Below, piece after piece: positions 16,677 to 24,980 of a stretch of 64,000 nucleotides of DNA; position 1 is the first letter of the stretch; each line of letters begins with the position of its first letter. A program made the translations under genes and the position numbers. The notes beneath the pieces are model-generated. The model was not told where the DNA came from and did not search any database. It saw only the letters and a list, made by a program, of their open reading frames with translations. The stretch is taken from positions 1-64,000 of the forward strand of contig JAYULL010000110.1 in NCBI GenBank assembly GCA_043763625.1. The letters run 5' to 3'. This DNA comes from Rubrolithibacter sp043763625 (GTDB taxonomy: Bacteria > Bacteroidota > Bacteroidia > Sphingobacteriales > Sphingobacteriaceae).

Positions 16677-17779
16677 ATCCGAAATTTAAAAATGGTTTCA
16701 GAAATAAATCTCTCCCCGGGGTTTAGCTGAGTGCTCGGGAAATTAAGATGGTTGGGAGAATCCGGAAAATGTTGTGTTTCGAGGCAAAAAGCACCGTATT
16801 TTTCGTAAAATTTGCCTCCCTTTCCTTGCCATTTACCGTCAAAAAAAGAAGCCGTAAACAATTGCACTCCCGGTTCGGTCGTTAAAACTTCCATCACCCG
16901 GCCGCTTGCAGGTTCATAAACTCTTGCCGCAAGCGTAAGTGCTTTTCCTGATTTGTTTAATACGAAATTTTGATCGTATCCGTTCCCGATTTTAATTTGT
17001 TCGTCGTCTTTGCCTATATCAGTGCCGATTTCTTTTTCTTTCGTGAAATCGAAAGGTGTAGCTTTTACGCTTTTTATTTCTCCGGTAGGAATTTGTTCCT
17101 TATCTAACAGCGTGAACTTGGCCGCATTAATATACATCTTATGTTTTAAAACCTTTCCGTTTCCTTGTCCTGCCAAATTAAAATAAGCGTGGTTCGTTAA
17201 ATTAACTACCGTAGGTTTGTTTGTGAAGGCACTATACCTGATTTTCAGTTCGTTATTCTCGGTAAGTGTGTAGGCCACGTTCACTTTTAAGTCGCCGGGG
17301 AAACCCTCTTCGCCGTCTTTACTTAGATAAGATAAGTTAAGTGTGTTTTGTTGAGGTAATACGGACGCTTTCCAAACTACATTGCTGAAATTCTTTTTCC
17401 CGCCGTGGATATGATTATTCCCGTTATTTTTAAGAAGGGGATATGCTTTTCCGTTTATATTTATGAGCGCACTTTTTATTCGGTTTGCATATCTTCCGAC
17501 AACGGATCCAAATAGCGGATTTCGCTTTTCGTAGTCTTCAAGTTTATCATATCCCAATACCACATCGTCGAATTTATTATCTCTGCCTGCAACTTTTAAA
17601 GAAACAATAGAAGCTCCGAAAGTCATGATGCGTGCTTCAGTACCCTTCGAATTTTTTAAGGTGTAGACTTCAACCTCTGTTCCGTTCGCCAATCTTCCAA
17701 AGATTTTTTTAGTGATCTTATTTTGAGAAAAGCAAACACCGGACAGTAAAATAAAAGATAAAAGACTTGCAAGTTTCAT
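16670..17779 (-). CDS. Aldose 1-epimerase, exported
   Basis: Interconverts alpha and beta anomers of aldoses. The start is set at the Met heading a signal peptide (MKLASLLSFILLSGVCFSQ); the frame is open for 108 further codons, but that part only shadows the MFS gene. The mature domain (369 residues in total) has GRYANRIKSA near residue 83, the catalytic-histidine segment LTNHAYFNLAG near residue 190, and the terminal catalytic-Glu region FCLETQHFPDSPN. A periplasmic location and the MFS gene 20 bases upstream suggest preparation of sugar for uptake. Confidence 0.92.
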   Translation of the reverse strand: MKLASLLSFILLSGVCFSQNKITKKIFGRLANGTEVEVYTLKNSKGTEARIMTFGASIVSLKVAGRDNKFDDVVLGYDKLEDYEKRNPLFGSVVGRYANRIKSALININGKAYPLLKNNGNNHIHGGKKNFSNVVWKASVLPQQNTLNLSYLSKDGEEGFPGDLKVNVAYTLTENNELKIRYSAFTNKPTVVNLTNHAYFNLAGQGNGKVLKHKMYINAAKFTLLDKEQIPTGEIKSVKATPFDFTKEKEIGTDIGKDDEQIKIGNGYDQNFVLNKSGKALTLAARVYEPASGRVMEVLTTEPGVQLFTASFFDGKWQGKGGKFYEKYGAFCLETQHFPDSPNHLNFPSTQLNPGERFISETIFKFRIK

Positions 17780-17799
17780 AGTACAACAGGTTAATCCTG

Positions 17800-18963
17800 C
17801 TAAGATAAGCTTTCGGCCATTCTTTTTTCTTTGCGCCGGTGCCGGAAAAAAAGCTGCGAAACCGGTATCAGCATAATTCCGGCAACACCGAAAGTAATAA
17901 AAGCTACGCGAAGATTGAGCGCATGCGATAAATAGCCGATAAGCGGAGGCCCGGCAAGCATTCCGGTAATACCGTAAGTGGCAATAATCGAAATTGCCAT
18001 ACCCGGGGAATATTTTTTTGAGGCGCCTGCTAAGGCGTAGGTCATAGGAATTACTGCTGCGGTTCCGAGCCCTACCAGTGAAAAACCAATCATGCCCGTC
18101 CAAAATGTAGGGAATGTTACAGCTAAGGCAATACCGAAAGCTATTAAAGTTGCGCTCATGATATAAGTTTTGGCCATACCGAATTTGTCAATAATCCTAT
18201 CGCTTAAAAAGCGTGAGACGGCCATAAACGTCATAAAGATCAGGTAGCCTGCAGTAAAGACATTTACTCCTACTACTTCTCTAAAGTAGATTCCGCTCCA
18301 ATCAAACATACCGCCTTCGCATACTGCAGCAAAGAAAACAAGCAATCCGAGGTAAACGATATAGGGATCAGGTTTGCCTAGGATAAATTTATTTCCTGAA
18401 GGAGATCGATCTCCGGTTAATAGCTTAGAGTAGAAAGCTATAGTTCCTCCTAAGATTAAAACAGTTACCGATATAAAATGCCGACTCATGTTTACATCCA
18501 TTGCTATCATTATTGTAGAATAAACAATTCCGGCAATTCCGCCTGTACTCCACAGGCCGTGAAATGAGCCTACTATCTTTTTCTCGAAATGATGTTGGAC
18601 CGTTATTCCTTGGGTATTTATCGCAATGTTTAAAATTCGCATACTGAATGCGAATAGGCAAATAGCAATAATTAAAGTAAAGATTTCGGTTGCAAACCCG
18701 ATTAATGTAAGCGACAACGCGTTTAAGATAAAAGCCATAATAAGGGGAACCCGGCTATCGTATCTGGATACCAGCCAGCCGGAAATGGGTAAACCCACGA
18801 GCGAACTTATCGGCATTGCTAATAGTATAGATCCTAATTCAGCGTCATTAAGCGAAAATTTTGCTTTAATTGTCGGTATTCTGGATGCCCAAGAAGAAAA
18901 GATAAATCCGGACAGAAAAAAGAAAAGGCTTAAAAATAGTCGATAATTTATTTTTTTATCCAT
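17800..18963 (-). CDS. Major facilitator superfamily transporter
   Basis: 387 residues with about 12 hydrophobic segments. The loop 2-3 signature reads GWLVSRYDSRVPL, a variant of the MFS consensus G-x3-D/R-R. The chosen ATG at 18961-18963 (MDKKINYR) is preferred to the upstream TTG because the first helix starts right after it. The protein resembles YbjJ/FucP-like sugar or small-molecule permeases. The aldose epimerase lies directly downstream, so a sugar substrate is plausible but unproven. Confidence 0.85.
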   Translation of the reverse strand: MDKKINYRLFLSLFFFLSGFIFSSWASRIPTIKAKFSLNDAELGSILLAMPISSLVGLPISGWLVSRYDSRVPLIMAFILNALSLTLIGFATEIFTLIIAICLFAFSMRILNIAINTQGITVQHHFEKKIVGSFHGLWSTGGIAGIVYSTIMIAMDVNMSRHFISVTVLILGGTIAFYSKLLTGDRSPSGNKFILGKPDPYIVYLGLLVFFAAVCEGGMFDWSGIYFREVVGVNVFTAGYLIFMTFMAVSRFLSDRIIDKFGMAKTYIMSATLIAFGIALAVTFPTFWTGMIGFSLVGLGTAAVIPMTYALAGASKKYSPGMAISIIATYGITGMLAGPPLIGYLSHALNLRVAFITFGVAGIMLIPVSQLFFRHRRKEKRMAESLS

Positions 18964-19105
18964 AACAGCGAGAAGCAAAGGTCAGGAAAAAAATAACCCG
19001 AACAGGCGACTCTAGGTTAGAAAATTTAGTTTAATTTTAGGTAACTGTTGTAACCATAAAAGCACATCTTCGTTAATAAGATTTCAAGCTTTTATCAGAT
19101 TTATT

Positions 19106-19345
19106 ATGATGTCGGAAAAGGAAGAAAAGGAAACGTGGGAAAACCATGAATCGTTGGATAAAGCCCGGGAGGAACGTTTACGCGAAATCGAAAATCTTGA
19201 AATGCGATTGCAGCTTGAGAATGAAGCGAGACAACGTCGCCCCAACGTAAACAATAAAGAAATTCACGAGAAGTTTATTTTCTATATCGTAATAGCCACT
19301 CTGGCCCTAATTATCGGGTATAAGGTTTATTCAATGCTCATTTAA
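19106..19345 (+). CDS. Small coiled-coil, tail-anchored membrane protein
   Basis: 79 residues. Residues about 5-45 are very rich in E, K and R with heptad-like leucines (REIENLEMRLQLENEARQR), predicting a short coiled coil. A C-terminal hydrophobic helix (FIFYIVIATLALIIGYKVY) anchors it. No family recognised. About 250 bases follow before the sigma factor gene and show no feature. Confidence 0.55.
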   Translation: MMSEKEEKETWENHESLDKAREERLREIENLEMRLQLENEARQRRPNVNNKEIHEKFIFYIVIATLALIIGYKVYSMLI

Positions 19346-19598
19346 CTTTCCCCCTATACAGCTTTTCTCGCTTGTTTTAGAAAGAGGTAATGAGTTTATC
19401 GAGAACCGAGTGGCAAACCGGTTCAGGACAAAAAGGGTTTAGCGGTATCTTGAAACTTCACAAGTAGGATTTGATTACTTTATACTAGGCGACACTTAGG
19501 ATATTCATATAGTGAGACGCCTTAAAAATTAAAAAAAATCGGATTTTTGCAGGTGATATTTTCGTTTCAACCGGCACATAGTAATAAAAACAAAGGCG

Positions 19599-20147
19599 AT
19601 GTTCAAAATAGAAGATTTAAAAATCTCCCCCAAGATCAGGGAAGCTTTTTTCATCGAGCTTTATAAAATAGCTTTTCCGGCAGTTGCAAAGTTCGTAAGC
19701 AAACGGGGCGGGAGTTTTGACGAAGCAAAAGATGTTTTTCAAGATGCATTAGTAATCTATTACGAAAAATCTGTTGCCGGTGCTATTTCAATTTCCACTT
19801 CCGAAAATGCGTACCTGGTAGGTGTTGCCAAACATTTATGGCACAAGAAATTTAAGGACAGCAACCGTAACATTGCTCTTGAAAATGTTTTAGACGGAGA
19901 TTTACAGGACTATGGGGCAGAACAACTTTCGGAGGATAAAATCTTAAGATTTTTGGAAACAGCAGGCAAGAAGTGTATGGATATGCTTAAGTCCTTCTAT
20001 TATAATAAAGTAAGTATGGAAGAGTTTGCCGAAAGCTTCCGTTTCGGGAGTGTTCGTTCAGCAACTGTTCAAAAGTATAAGTGTTTAGAAAAAGTTAGAG
20101 AATCCGTAAAAGAAAAATCGCTAACGTATGAGGACTTCCTTGAATAA
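19599..20147 (+). CDS. ECF-type RNA polymerase sigma factor
   Basis: 182 residues. Region 2 is seen as FDEAKDVFQDALVIYYEK near residues 40-58 with the acidic D-x2-Q-D core-binding motif, and region 4 as MDMLKSFYYNKVSMEEFAESFRFGSVRSATVQKYKCLEKVR near residues 125-168, where the helix-turn-helix lies. Spacing and length fit Bacteroidota ECF sigma factors. The next gene overlaps by 20 bases and may be its regulator. Target promoters are unknown. Confidence 0.85.
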   Translation: MFKIEDLKISPKIREAFFIELYKIAFPAVAKFVSKRGGSFDEAKDVFQDALVIYYEKSVAGAISISTSENAYLVGVAKHLWHKKFKDSNRNIALENVLDGDLQDYGAEQLSEDKILRFLETAGKKCMDMLKSFYYNKVSMEEFAESFRFGSVRSATVQKYKCLEKVRESVKEKSLTYEDFLE

Positions 20148-20397
20148 AATAAAAGAAACCGAAGAATATTTGTTTAAGAAGTCGGCCGCCAATGAAAGGC
20201 TTTTATTCGAGGCTGAGCTGATCTTAAATCCGGAGCTGCAGCAGAGCTTAATTTGGCAGAAAAAAACGTACGAACTTATTGATTTGTATGGGAAAGCGGA
20301 AATAAAGACCGAACTGAATCGTGTTCATCAAGAGTTTTTTTCGGATAAAAAATATCAAAGCTACTGCCTGAAAATACTAAGTTTTTTTAATCGATAA
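20128..20397 (+). CDS. Small protein overlapping the sigma gene, possible anti-sigma partner
   Basis: 89 residues, overlapping the sigma gene by 20 bases, which suggests translational coupling. It is helical and charged (EEYLFKKSAANERLLFEAELILNPELQQSL, QKKTYELIDLYGKAEIKTEL). Anti-sigma factors in this phylum often have this N-terminal layout followed by a membrane helix; here only a weakly hydrophobic C-terminus (YCLKILSFF) exists. The partner role is inferred from position. Confidence 0.6.
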   Translation: MRTSLNKIKETEEYLFKKSAANERLLFEAELILNPELQQSLIWQKKTYELIDLYGKAEIKTELNRVHQEFFSDKKYQSYCLKILSFFNR

Positions 20398-20523
20398 ATC
20401 TTAATCACACGCAAATTTTAAGAGTTAATTAAGGGTTAAAAGTCGGCCTCAGTGAATAGGTATGTTCCGGTGTTTGTGCTTGCCTTTCTCCAACTTGACG
20501 TATAAAAATTTAAAGAAAGCATT

Positions 20524-21234
20524 ATGAATATACATTTGCATGAATTCAGAAAGTATGCTGTCAAGCATCATCGAATTGCCGGTTCAACGGTTGATTCGTA
20601 TCTCGACTACTCAAATCGAACAAGATTTCCCACAGCAATGACACCGCATATTATAGAAGAACGACAGCTGAACGTTGCGCAAATGGACGTCTTTTCGAGA
20701 TTGATGATGGATAGGATAATTTTTTTAGGAACCGTTGTTGAAGATCAAATGGCAAACATTATTCAAGCCCAGCTTTTGTTCTTGCAATCGGTTGATTCAA
20801 AACGCGATATTCAGATTTATATCAACTCGCCGGGAGGCTCGGTTTATGCCGGGTTAGGAATTTACGATACCATGCAATTTATTACTCCTGACGTTGCAAC
20901 TATCTGTACCGGCATGGCTTTATCAATGGCGGCAGTATTACTTTGTGCGGGAGCAGCCGGAAAACGAGCGGCTTTAAATCATTCGCGTATTATGATTCAT
21001 CAAACTTCGGGCGGGGTGCAGGGGCAAGCTTCAGATATTGAGATTACCGCCCGAGAAACCTTGAAGGTGCAACGCGAACTGTATGAGATTATGTCTAAGC
21101 ACAGCGGGCAACCTTACCAACGAATTCACGAGTCTGCAGACAGGGATTTTTGGATGACCTCGAAAGAAGCAAAAAATTTCGGTATGATCGACGAAATTTT
21201 AGGGAAGAACGAGTTCGAAGAACAGAATCAATAA
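20524..21234 (+). CDS. clpP: ATP-dependent Clp protease proteolytic subunit
   Basis: Serine peptidase forming the chamber that degrades proteins unfolded by ClpX or ClpA. The triad is Ser134 (GMALSMAA), His159 (RIMIHQTSGG) and Asp208 (ADRDFWM); the Ser-His and His-Asp spacings equal those of E. coli ClpP. At 236 residues it has an N-terminal extension of about 35 residues over the typical form. No clpX or tig is adjacent, so this may be a second ClpP paralogue. The active-site sequence is intact. Confidence 0.95.
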   Translation: MNIHLHEFRKYAVKHHRIAGSTVDSYLDYSNRTRFPTAMTPHIIEERQLNVAQMDVFSRLMMDRIIFLGTVVEDQMANIIQAQLLFLQSVDSKRDIQIYINSPGGSVYAGLGIYDTMQFITPDVATICTGMALSMAAVLLCAGAAGKRAALNHSRIMIHQTSGGVQGQASDIEITARETLKVQRELYEIMSKHSGQPYQRIHESADRDFWMTSKEAKNFGMIDEILGKNEFEEQNQ

Positions 21235-21345
21235 AGTCAACGACAGTTCTTTAAGAGCCCGAATAGTTTCAATTTCGGTTCTTATCGAATTACTTCGGCA
21301 GGAGCAAGATCAGAACTTCTCGAGTTTTCCACCTTTTGTCAGCGT

Positions 21346-21471
21346 CTAAATATAAGCGGGTAATGAATTTTTGGTTTTGGGTGATAGATAAGTGCCGGAA
21401 GATGCATCGTCTTTGACAGTGTAAACTTTCTCTTCTTCCTCGTCGGCAGCTTTTATATCAAATGTTTTCAT
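21346..21471 (-). CDS. 41-residue hypothetical protein
   Basis: An ATG-started frame of 42 codons, acidic (AADEEEEKVYTVKDDASSGTY), ending in TAG. It begins 14 bases after the stop of the 95-residue gene on the same strand, so both are likely co-transcribed. It has no cysteine or membrane segment. No family recognised; the support is position and composition only. The rest of 21235-21485 shows nothing else. Confidence 0.4.
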   Translation of the reverse strand: MKTFDIKAADEEEEKVYTVKDDASSGTYLSPKTKNSLPAYI

Positions 21472-21485
21472 TTTATCCGGCGGGG

Positions 21486-21773
21486 TTAAGTAGATTTTTT
21501 TACTATTTCCGCTGCAATAAGGTGAAGATCGCTGCCTGAAAGAACACCTTCACCATCAAAAGTGAAATTTTTGATGCTGTTAACTGTTATGGTTCCGAGA
21601 TACCCGTCTTCAGGAGTGTTTCCGGTACCAAGATTTTCAATATAGGAAAGGTCTGATCCCGGCAAGGTATAAATTTTGAACGTGTTAACAGCGCCTCTTG
21701 TATGATCAGGTTCAATTATAACTCCGGTATTGGTCTCCCGATTTATATTAATTTCAAAGCTTTCGTTTATCAT
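21486..21773 (-). CDS. Hypothetical protein, 95 residues
   Basis: Beta-rich, mildly acidic protein without signal peptide (INRETNTGVIIEPDHTRGAVNTFKIYTLPGSDLSYIENLG ...). No motif that I recognise. It is divergent from the cold-shock gene with a 155-base gap and appears to lead a two-gene unit with the 41-residue frame. Confidence 0.55.
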   Translation of the reverse strand: MINESFEININRETNTGVIIEPDHTRGAVNTFKIYTLPGSDLSYIENLGTGNTPEDGYLGTITVNSIKNFTFDGEGVLSGSDLHLIAAEIVKKST

Positions 21774-21928
21774 ATCGTTTCGGCTTATATAGACTTTACA
21801 TTAAAACCGGTAAAATGTTTAAGAGTTTTATCGGGAAAAAAAATTAAAGAGATTTTTTTGGAGGTAGTAAAAACAAAACCGAAGTTTAAACCTTATAGAT
21901 TATCTAATAATTTTTAATTTTCAATACA

Positions 21929-22123
21929 ATGCAAAACGAAGGAACAGTAAAATTTTTTAATGCAACTAAGGGTTTCGGATTTATTACTCCGTCTGACGGC
22001 GGTGCTGAGGTTTTTGTGCATTCTTCAGGCCTTATCGACGAGATTCGTCAGAACGACAAAGTGCATTACGAGGTGGAACGGGGCAAAAAAGGCCCGAATG
22101 CGGTAAATGTTAAAGTTGTTTAA
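21929..22123 (+). CDS. Cold-shock domain protein
   Basis: 64-residue single OB-fold nucleic-acid chaperone. RNP1 is KGFGFI near residue 14 and RNP2 is VFVHSS near residue 28. It would bind single-stranded RNA and melt secondary structure. The 5' leader is up to 155 bases long, as in cspA-type genes whose leaders act as thermosensors, but I cannot show that here. A strong terminator follows. Confidence 0.95.
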   Translation: MQNEGTVKFFNATKGFGFITPSDGGAEVFVHSSGLIDEIRQNDKVHYEVERGKKGPNAVNVKVV

Positions 22124-22145
22124 TAAAACATAAAGCATTAATCGG

Positions 22146-22179
22146 AAAAGCATTTGTTCGGCGTGACAGATGCTTTTTT
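22146..22179 (+). terminator. Terminator of the cold-shock gene
   Basis: AAAAGCATTTG pairs with CAGATGCTTTT (11 bp with one T-G wobble) around a 10-base loop and runs into TTTTTTG. Confidence 0.85.
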
Positions 22180-22235
22180 GATTTTAGGGCGGCAAGCTGG
22201 TCTTATCATAACGTACCGACGCTTGCAAAGGCTTT

Positions 22236-23111
22236 CTAAGCCCGCTTCTCTAAATATTCCTTCTGATACCATTGAGGCGTTCTGCCCGTGATTCGCTTAA
22301 ACGATTTATGGAAGCACGAAAAATTGTTAAAGCCGCTTTCATAGCAAAGTTGTTTTATACTCATATTATTATCCATAAGCAATTTACAGGCGTGCCCTAT
22401 TCTTATTTCCAACAAAAACTGTGAGTAAGTTTTAGCCGTTCGCGATTTAAAATACCGACAAAATGAGTTTGGTACCATACCTGCAATACCTGCAATGGCT
22501 TCAAGCGATATTTTTTGATGAAAATTATTCAAGGTATAATTGTATATCGCGTTAATGCGCCGGTTTTCTGAATGAGAGAACTCATAGTTAAATCCCGGCG
22601 ACGATAAAACGGTTGTATTTTGGCAATTGGCGATAGTAAGCAGGCATTGAATTAAAGCAATAACTCGATTCAAGCCTTCTTCATGGTGAAGCCTTTCTAT
22701 CATTTTGCCCGTTTTGTCGGCTTCTGCTCCGCTTACCGAAATTCCTCTTCGGGCATGATCTAAGAGACTTCTCAGCGGCTTTGATTCCGGTAATTGCAAA
22801 AAAGTATCGCCCCAAAAGTTTTCAAAAAAATGAACGACCGTTGAAACCGGTTCTTTATTATTTTCTTCCGTTTCAGTCGTAGAATCAAACTTCCAGTAGT
22901 GAGGAAGATTAGAGCCCACCAAAACGATTTCGCCGGCATTAAACTTTTTAATATTATCGCCAACGAACTGAGTGCCGGCACCTTTGTGAAAATAAACTAA
23001 CTCTACTTCCGGATGGTAATGCCAATGATTATTAATATTCGTTCGCACATCTTTTCTAACACTGAACGAGTGCGCCGGCTCAACGGAAACTTTAAGTAAA
23101 TGCGGTTTCAT
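22236..23111 (-). CDS. AraC-family transcriptional regulator
   Basis: 291 residues. The N-terminal half is a cupin-like effector domain (HWHYHPEVELVYFHKGAGTQFVGDNIKKFNAGEIVLVGSNLPHYW near residues 30-80). The C-terminal 100 residues hold the two AraC helix-turn-helices (SLEAIAGIAGMVPNSFCRYFKSRTAKTYSQFL; SIKQLCYESGFNNFSCFHKSFKRITGRTP). It is transcribed away from the sugar catabolic genes starting at 23254, so it is the likely sensor-activator of that cluster. Confidence 0.92.
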   Translation of the reverse strand: MKPHLLKVSVEPAHSFSVRKDVRTNINNHWHYHPEVELVYFHKGAGTQFVGDNIKKFNAGEIVLVGSNLPHYWKFDSTTETEENNKEPVSTVVHFFENFWGDTFLQLPESKPLRSLLDHARRGISVSGAEADKTGKMIERLHHEEGLNRVIALIQCLLTIANCQNTTVLSSPGFNYEFSHSENRRINAIYNYTLNNFHQKISLEAIAGIAGMVPNSFCRYFKSRTAKTYSQFLLEIRIGHACKLLMDNNMSIKQLCYESGFNNFSCFHKSFKRITGRTPQWYQKEYLEKRA

Positions 23112-23253
23112 TAATAAATCTATTCTCTAAAGTAGTAATAAAAAACACTTTGGTGTTAAAATTCCTTATTAATAAGATAAAATAATTCAATGGTTTAATT
23201 GCAGATTCTTCTTTCTTTGAATTCTTATTTGTGAACCCGAACCTTTAAATCAG

Positions 23254-24018
23254 ATGTTTAATTTAATTAATAAAGTGGCAGTGGTAACCGGTGGCGGAAG
23301 CGGTATCGGTAAGTCTGTTTCACGTGTGTTGGCCGGGCAAGGTGCTACGGTTCATGTGCTTGATTTAAACCCGGAAAACGCCAATGAAGTAGTTGCAGAA
23401 ATAGTTAACGCAGGCGGAAAGGGTGAGGCTCAAATCTGCAACGTTGCAATCCAAGCGGATGTATTAACTGTTTTTCAGGCTCTAGGGAAGATTGATATTT
23501 TGGTTAATAATGCCGGAATACCTCATATCGGCACTTTAGAAACCACTTCAGAAGCTGATTTCGATAAGATTGTGCAGGTGAACATAAAAGGTGTTTACAA
23601 TTGTTTGTTTGCCGCGGTTCCGGTGATGAGGGCTAACGGTGGAGGCGTAATTGTAAATATGTCATCCATTGCGGCAATTGTGGGAATTACCAATAGGTTT
23701 GCTTATTCAATGAGTAAAGGCGCTGTTTCAGCGATGACGCTTTCGGTTGCGAGAGACTATCTTCAGCATAATATCAGGTGCAACAGCGTTTCTCCGGCAA
23801 GGGTACATACTCCTTTTGTAGATAATTTTATTGCTAAAAACTATCCCGGTAAAGAGCAGGAAATATTTGAAACGCTTTCAAAATCTCAACCTATCGGGAG
23901 AATGGCGTCACCGGATGAAATTGCCAATTTAGTTTTATACTTATGTTCGGATGAAGCTTCGTTTATCACCGGAACAGATTACCCTATTGACGGGGGATTT
24001 GTAAGGTTGAATAACTGA
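23254..24018 (+). CDS. SDR oxidoreductase, candidate 2-keto-3-deoxy-L-fuconate dehydrogenase
   Basis: 254-residue classical SDR with TGGGSGIG near residue 12, NNAG near residue 87, the catalytic Ser in VNMSSIAA, and YSMSK near residue 151. The aspartate after strand 2 (VLDLN) indicates NAD. Alone the fold is unspecific. The hydrolase 110 bases downstream acts on the diketo product expected from oxidation of 2-keto-3-deoxy-L-fuconate, which is the reason for the proposed substrate. It is the first gene of the catabolic run. Confidence 0.85.
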   Translation: MFNLINKVAVVTGGGSGIGKSVSRVLAGQGATVHVLDLNPENANEVVAEIVNAGGKGEAQICNVAIQADVLTVFQALGKIDILVNNAGIPHIGTLETTSEADFDKIVQVNIKGVYNCLFAAVPVMRANGGGVIVNMSSIAAIVGITNRFAYSMSKGAVSAMTLSVARDYLQHNIRCNSVSPARVHTPFVDNFIAKNYPGKEQEIFETLSKSQPIGRMASPDEIANLVLYLCSDEASFITGTDYPIDGGFVRLNN

Positions 24019-24126
24019 AGAAGTCGGGAAATAGCCCTAATCATTGTAATGCTGAACTAAGTCGAGGCATATTGTAATAAGTCAGTACACATGCAACTTT
24101 TTAATTTTAACTTTTAATTTTTTTGA

Positions 24127-24978
24127 ATGAAATTAATACGATTCGGCGAATTAAATAAAGAAAGGCCCGGAGTAATAATCAACGAAATAATGTATGATGT
24201 TTCCGGAATAGGCGAAGATTTTAACGAAAGTTTTTTTGCATCCGGAGGCTTAGAACGTCTGCAAGCCTACTTAAAAAGTAACTCGGAAAAATTAGAGCAA
24301 ATCCCGAAAGGAGTCCGACTCGGCAGCCCTATTGCCCGCCCTTCAAAAATTCTTTGTATCGGTTTAAACTATGCCGATCACGCTAGAGAAACAAATGCGC
24401 CGGTACCTACAGAACCGGTAATTTTCATGAAGTCAACCACAGCACTTACCGGTCCGTTCGACGATATTGTTGTTCCCAAAAATTCCGTTAAAACAGATTG
24501 GGAAGTTGAACTGGCGGTAGTTATCGGTAAGAAGACTTCTTATGTTGACGAAGTTGATGCTTTGGAGTACGTTGCCGGCTACTGTTTGCATAATGACGTA
24601 TCTGAAAGGGCTTTCCAACTTGAAAGAAACGGTACTTGGGATAAAGGAAAAGGTTGCGACACATTCGCACCAATGGGACCTTTTTTAGCAACCAAGGACG
24701 AAGTTGAAGATGTCCATAATCTTCGTCTGTGGCTGAAAGTTAACGGCCAAAAAATGCAAGACGGTACAACCTCAAACTTTATTTTTAATATTCCTTTTGT
24801 TATCTCGTACGTTAGTCAATTCATGACTTTGCTTCCCGGAGATGTAATTTCTACAGGAACGCCTGCGGGTGTTGGTTTGGGCTTTAACCCGCCGGTTTTT
24901 TTAAAACCGGGAGATGTAGTTGAATTAGGAATTGACGGGTTAGGTACCTCGAAGCAGAATGTAGTTGCTTACTCCTAA
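24127..24978 (+). CDS. Fumarylacetoacetate-hydrolase family protein, candidate 2,4-diketo-3-deoxy-L-fuconate hydrolase
   Basis: 283 residues with the FAH C-terminal domain from about residue 70. It has the KILCIGLNYADHARE signature, the metal-binding acidic residues in DWEVELAVVIGKK, and GYCLHNDVSERAFQLER, then STGTPAGVGLG. FAH-type hydrolases of this subgroup split diketo-deoxy sugar acids into pyruvate plus lactate in the non-phosphorylating L-fucose and L-rhamnose routes. It is sandwiched between an SDR and a Zn-dehydrogenase, and its stop is two bases from the next start. Confidence 0.88.
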   Translation: MKLIRFGELNKERPGVIINEIMYDVSGIGEDFNESFFASGGLERLQAYLKSNSEKLEQIPKGVRLGSPIARPSKILCIGLNYADHARETNAPVPTEPVIFMKSTTALTGPFDDIVVPKNSVKTDWEVELAVVIGKKTSYVDEVDALEYVAGYCLHNDVSERAFQLERNGTWDKGKGCDTFAPMGPFLATKDEVEDVHNLRLWLKVNGQKMQDGTTSNFIFNIPFVISYVSQFMTLLPGDVISTGTPAGVGLGFNPPVFLKPGDVVELGIDGLGTSKQNVVAYS

Positions 24979-24980
24979 TA

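Noticed and set aside
17780..18103. Upstream extension of the aldose epimerase frame by 108 codons
   Set aside because: It overlaps the MFS gene in another frame and lies before a clean signal peptide, so the start is placed at 17779.
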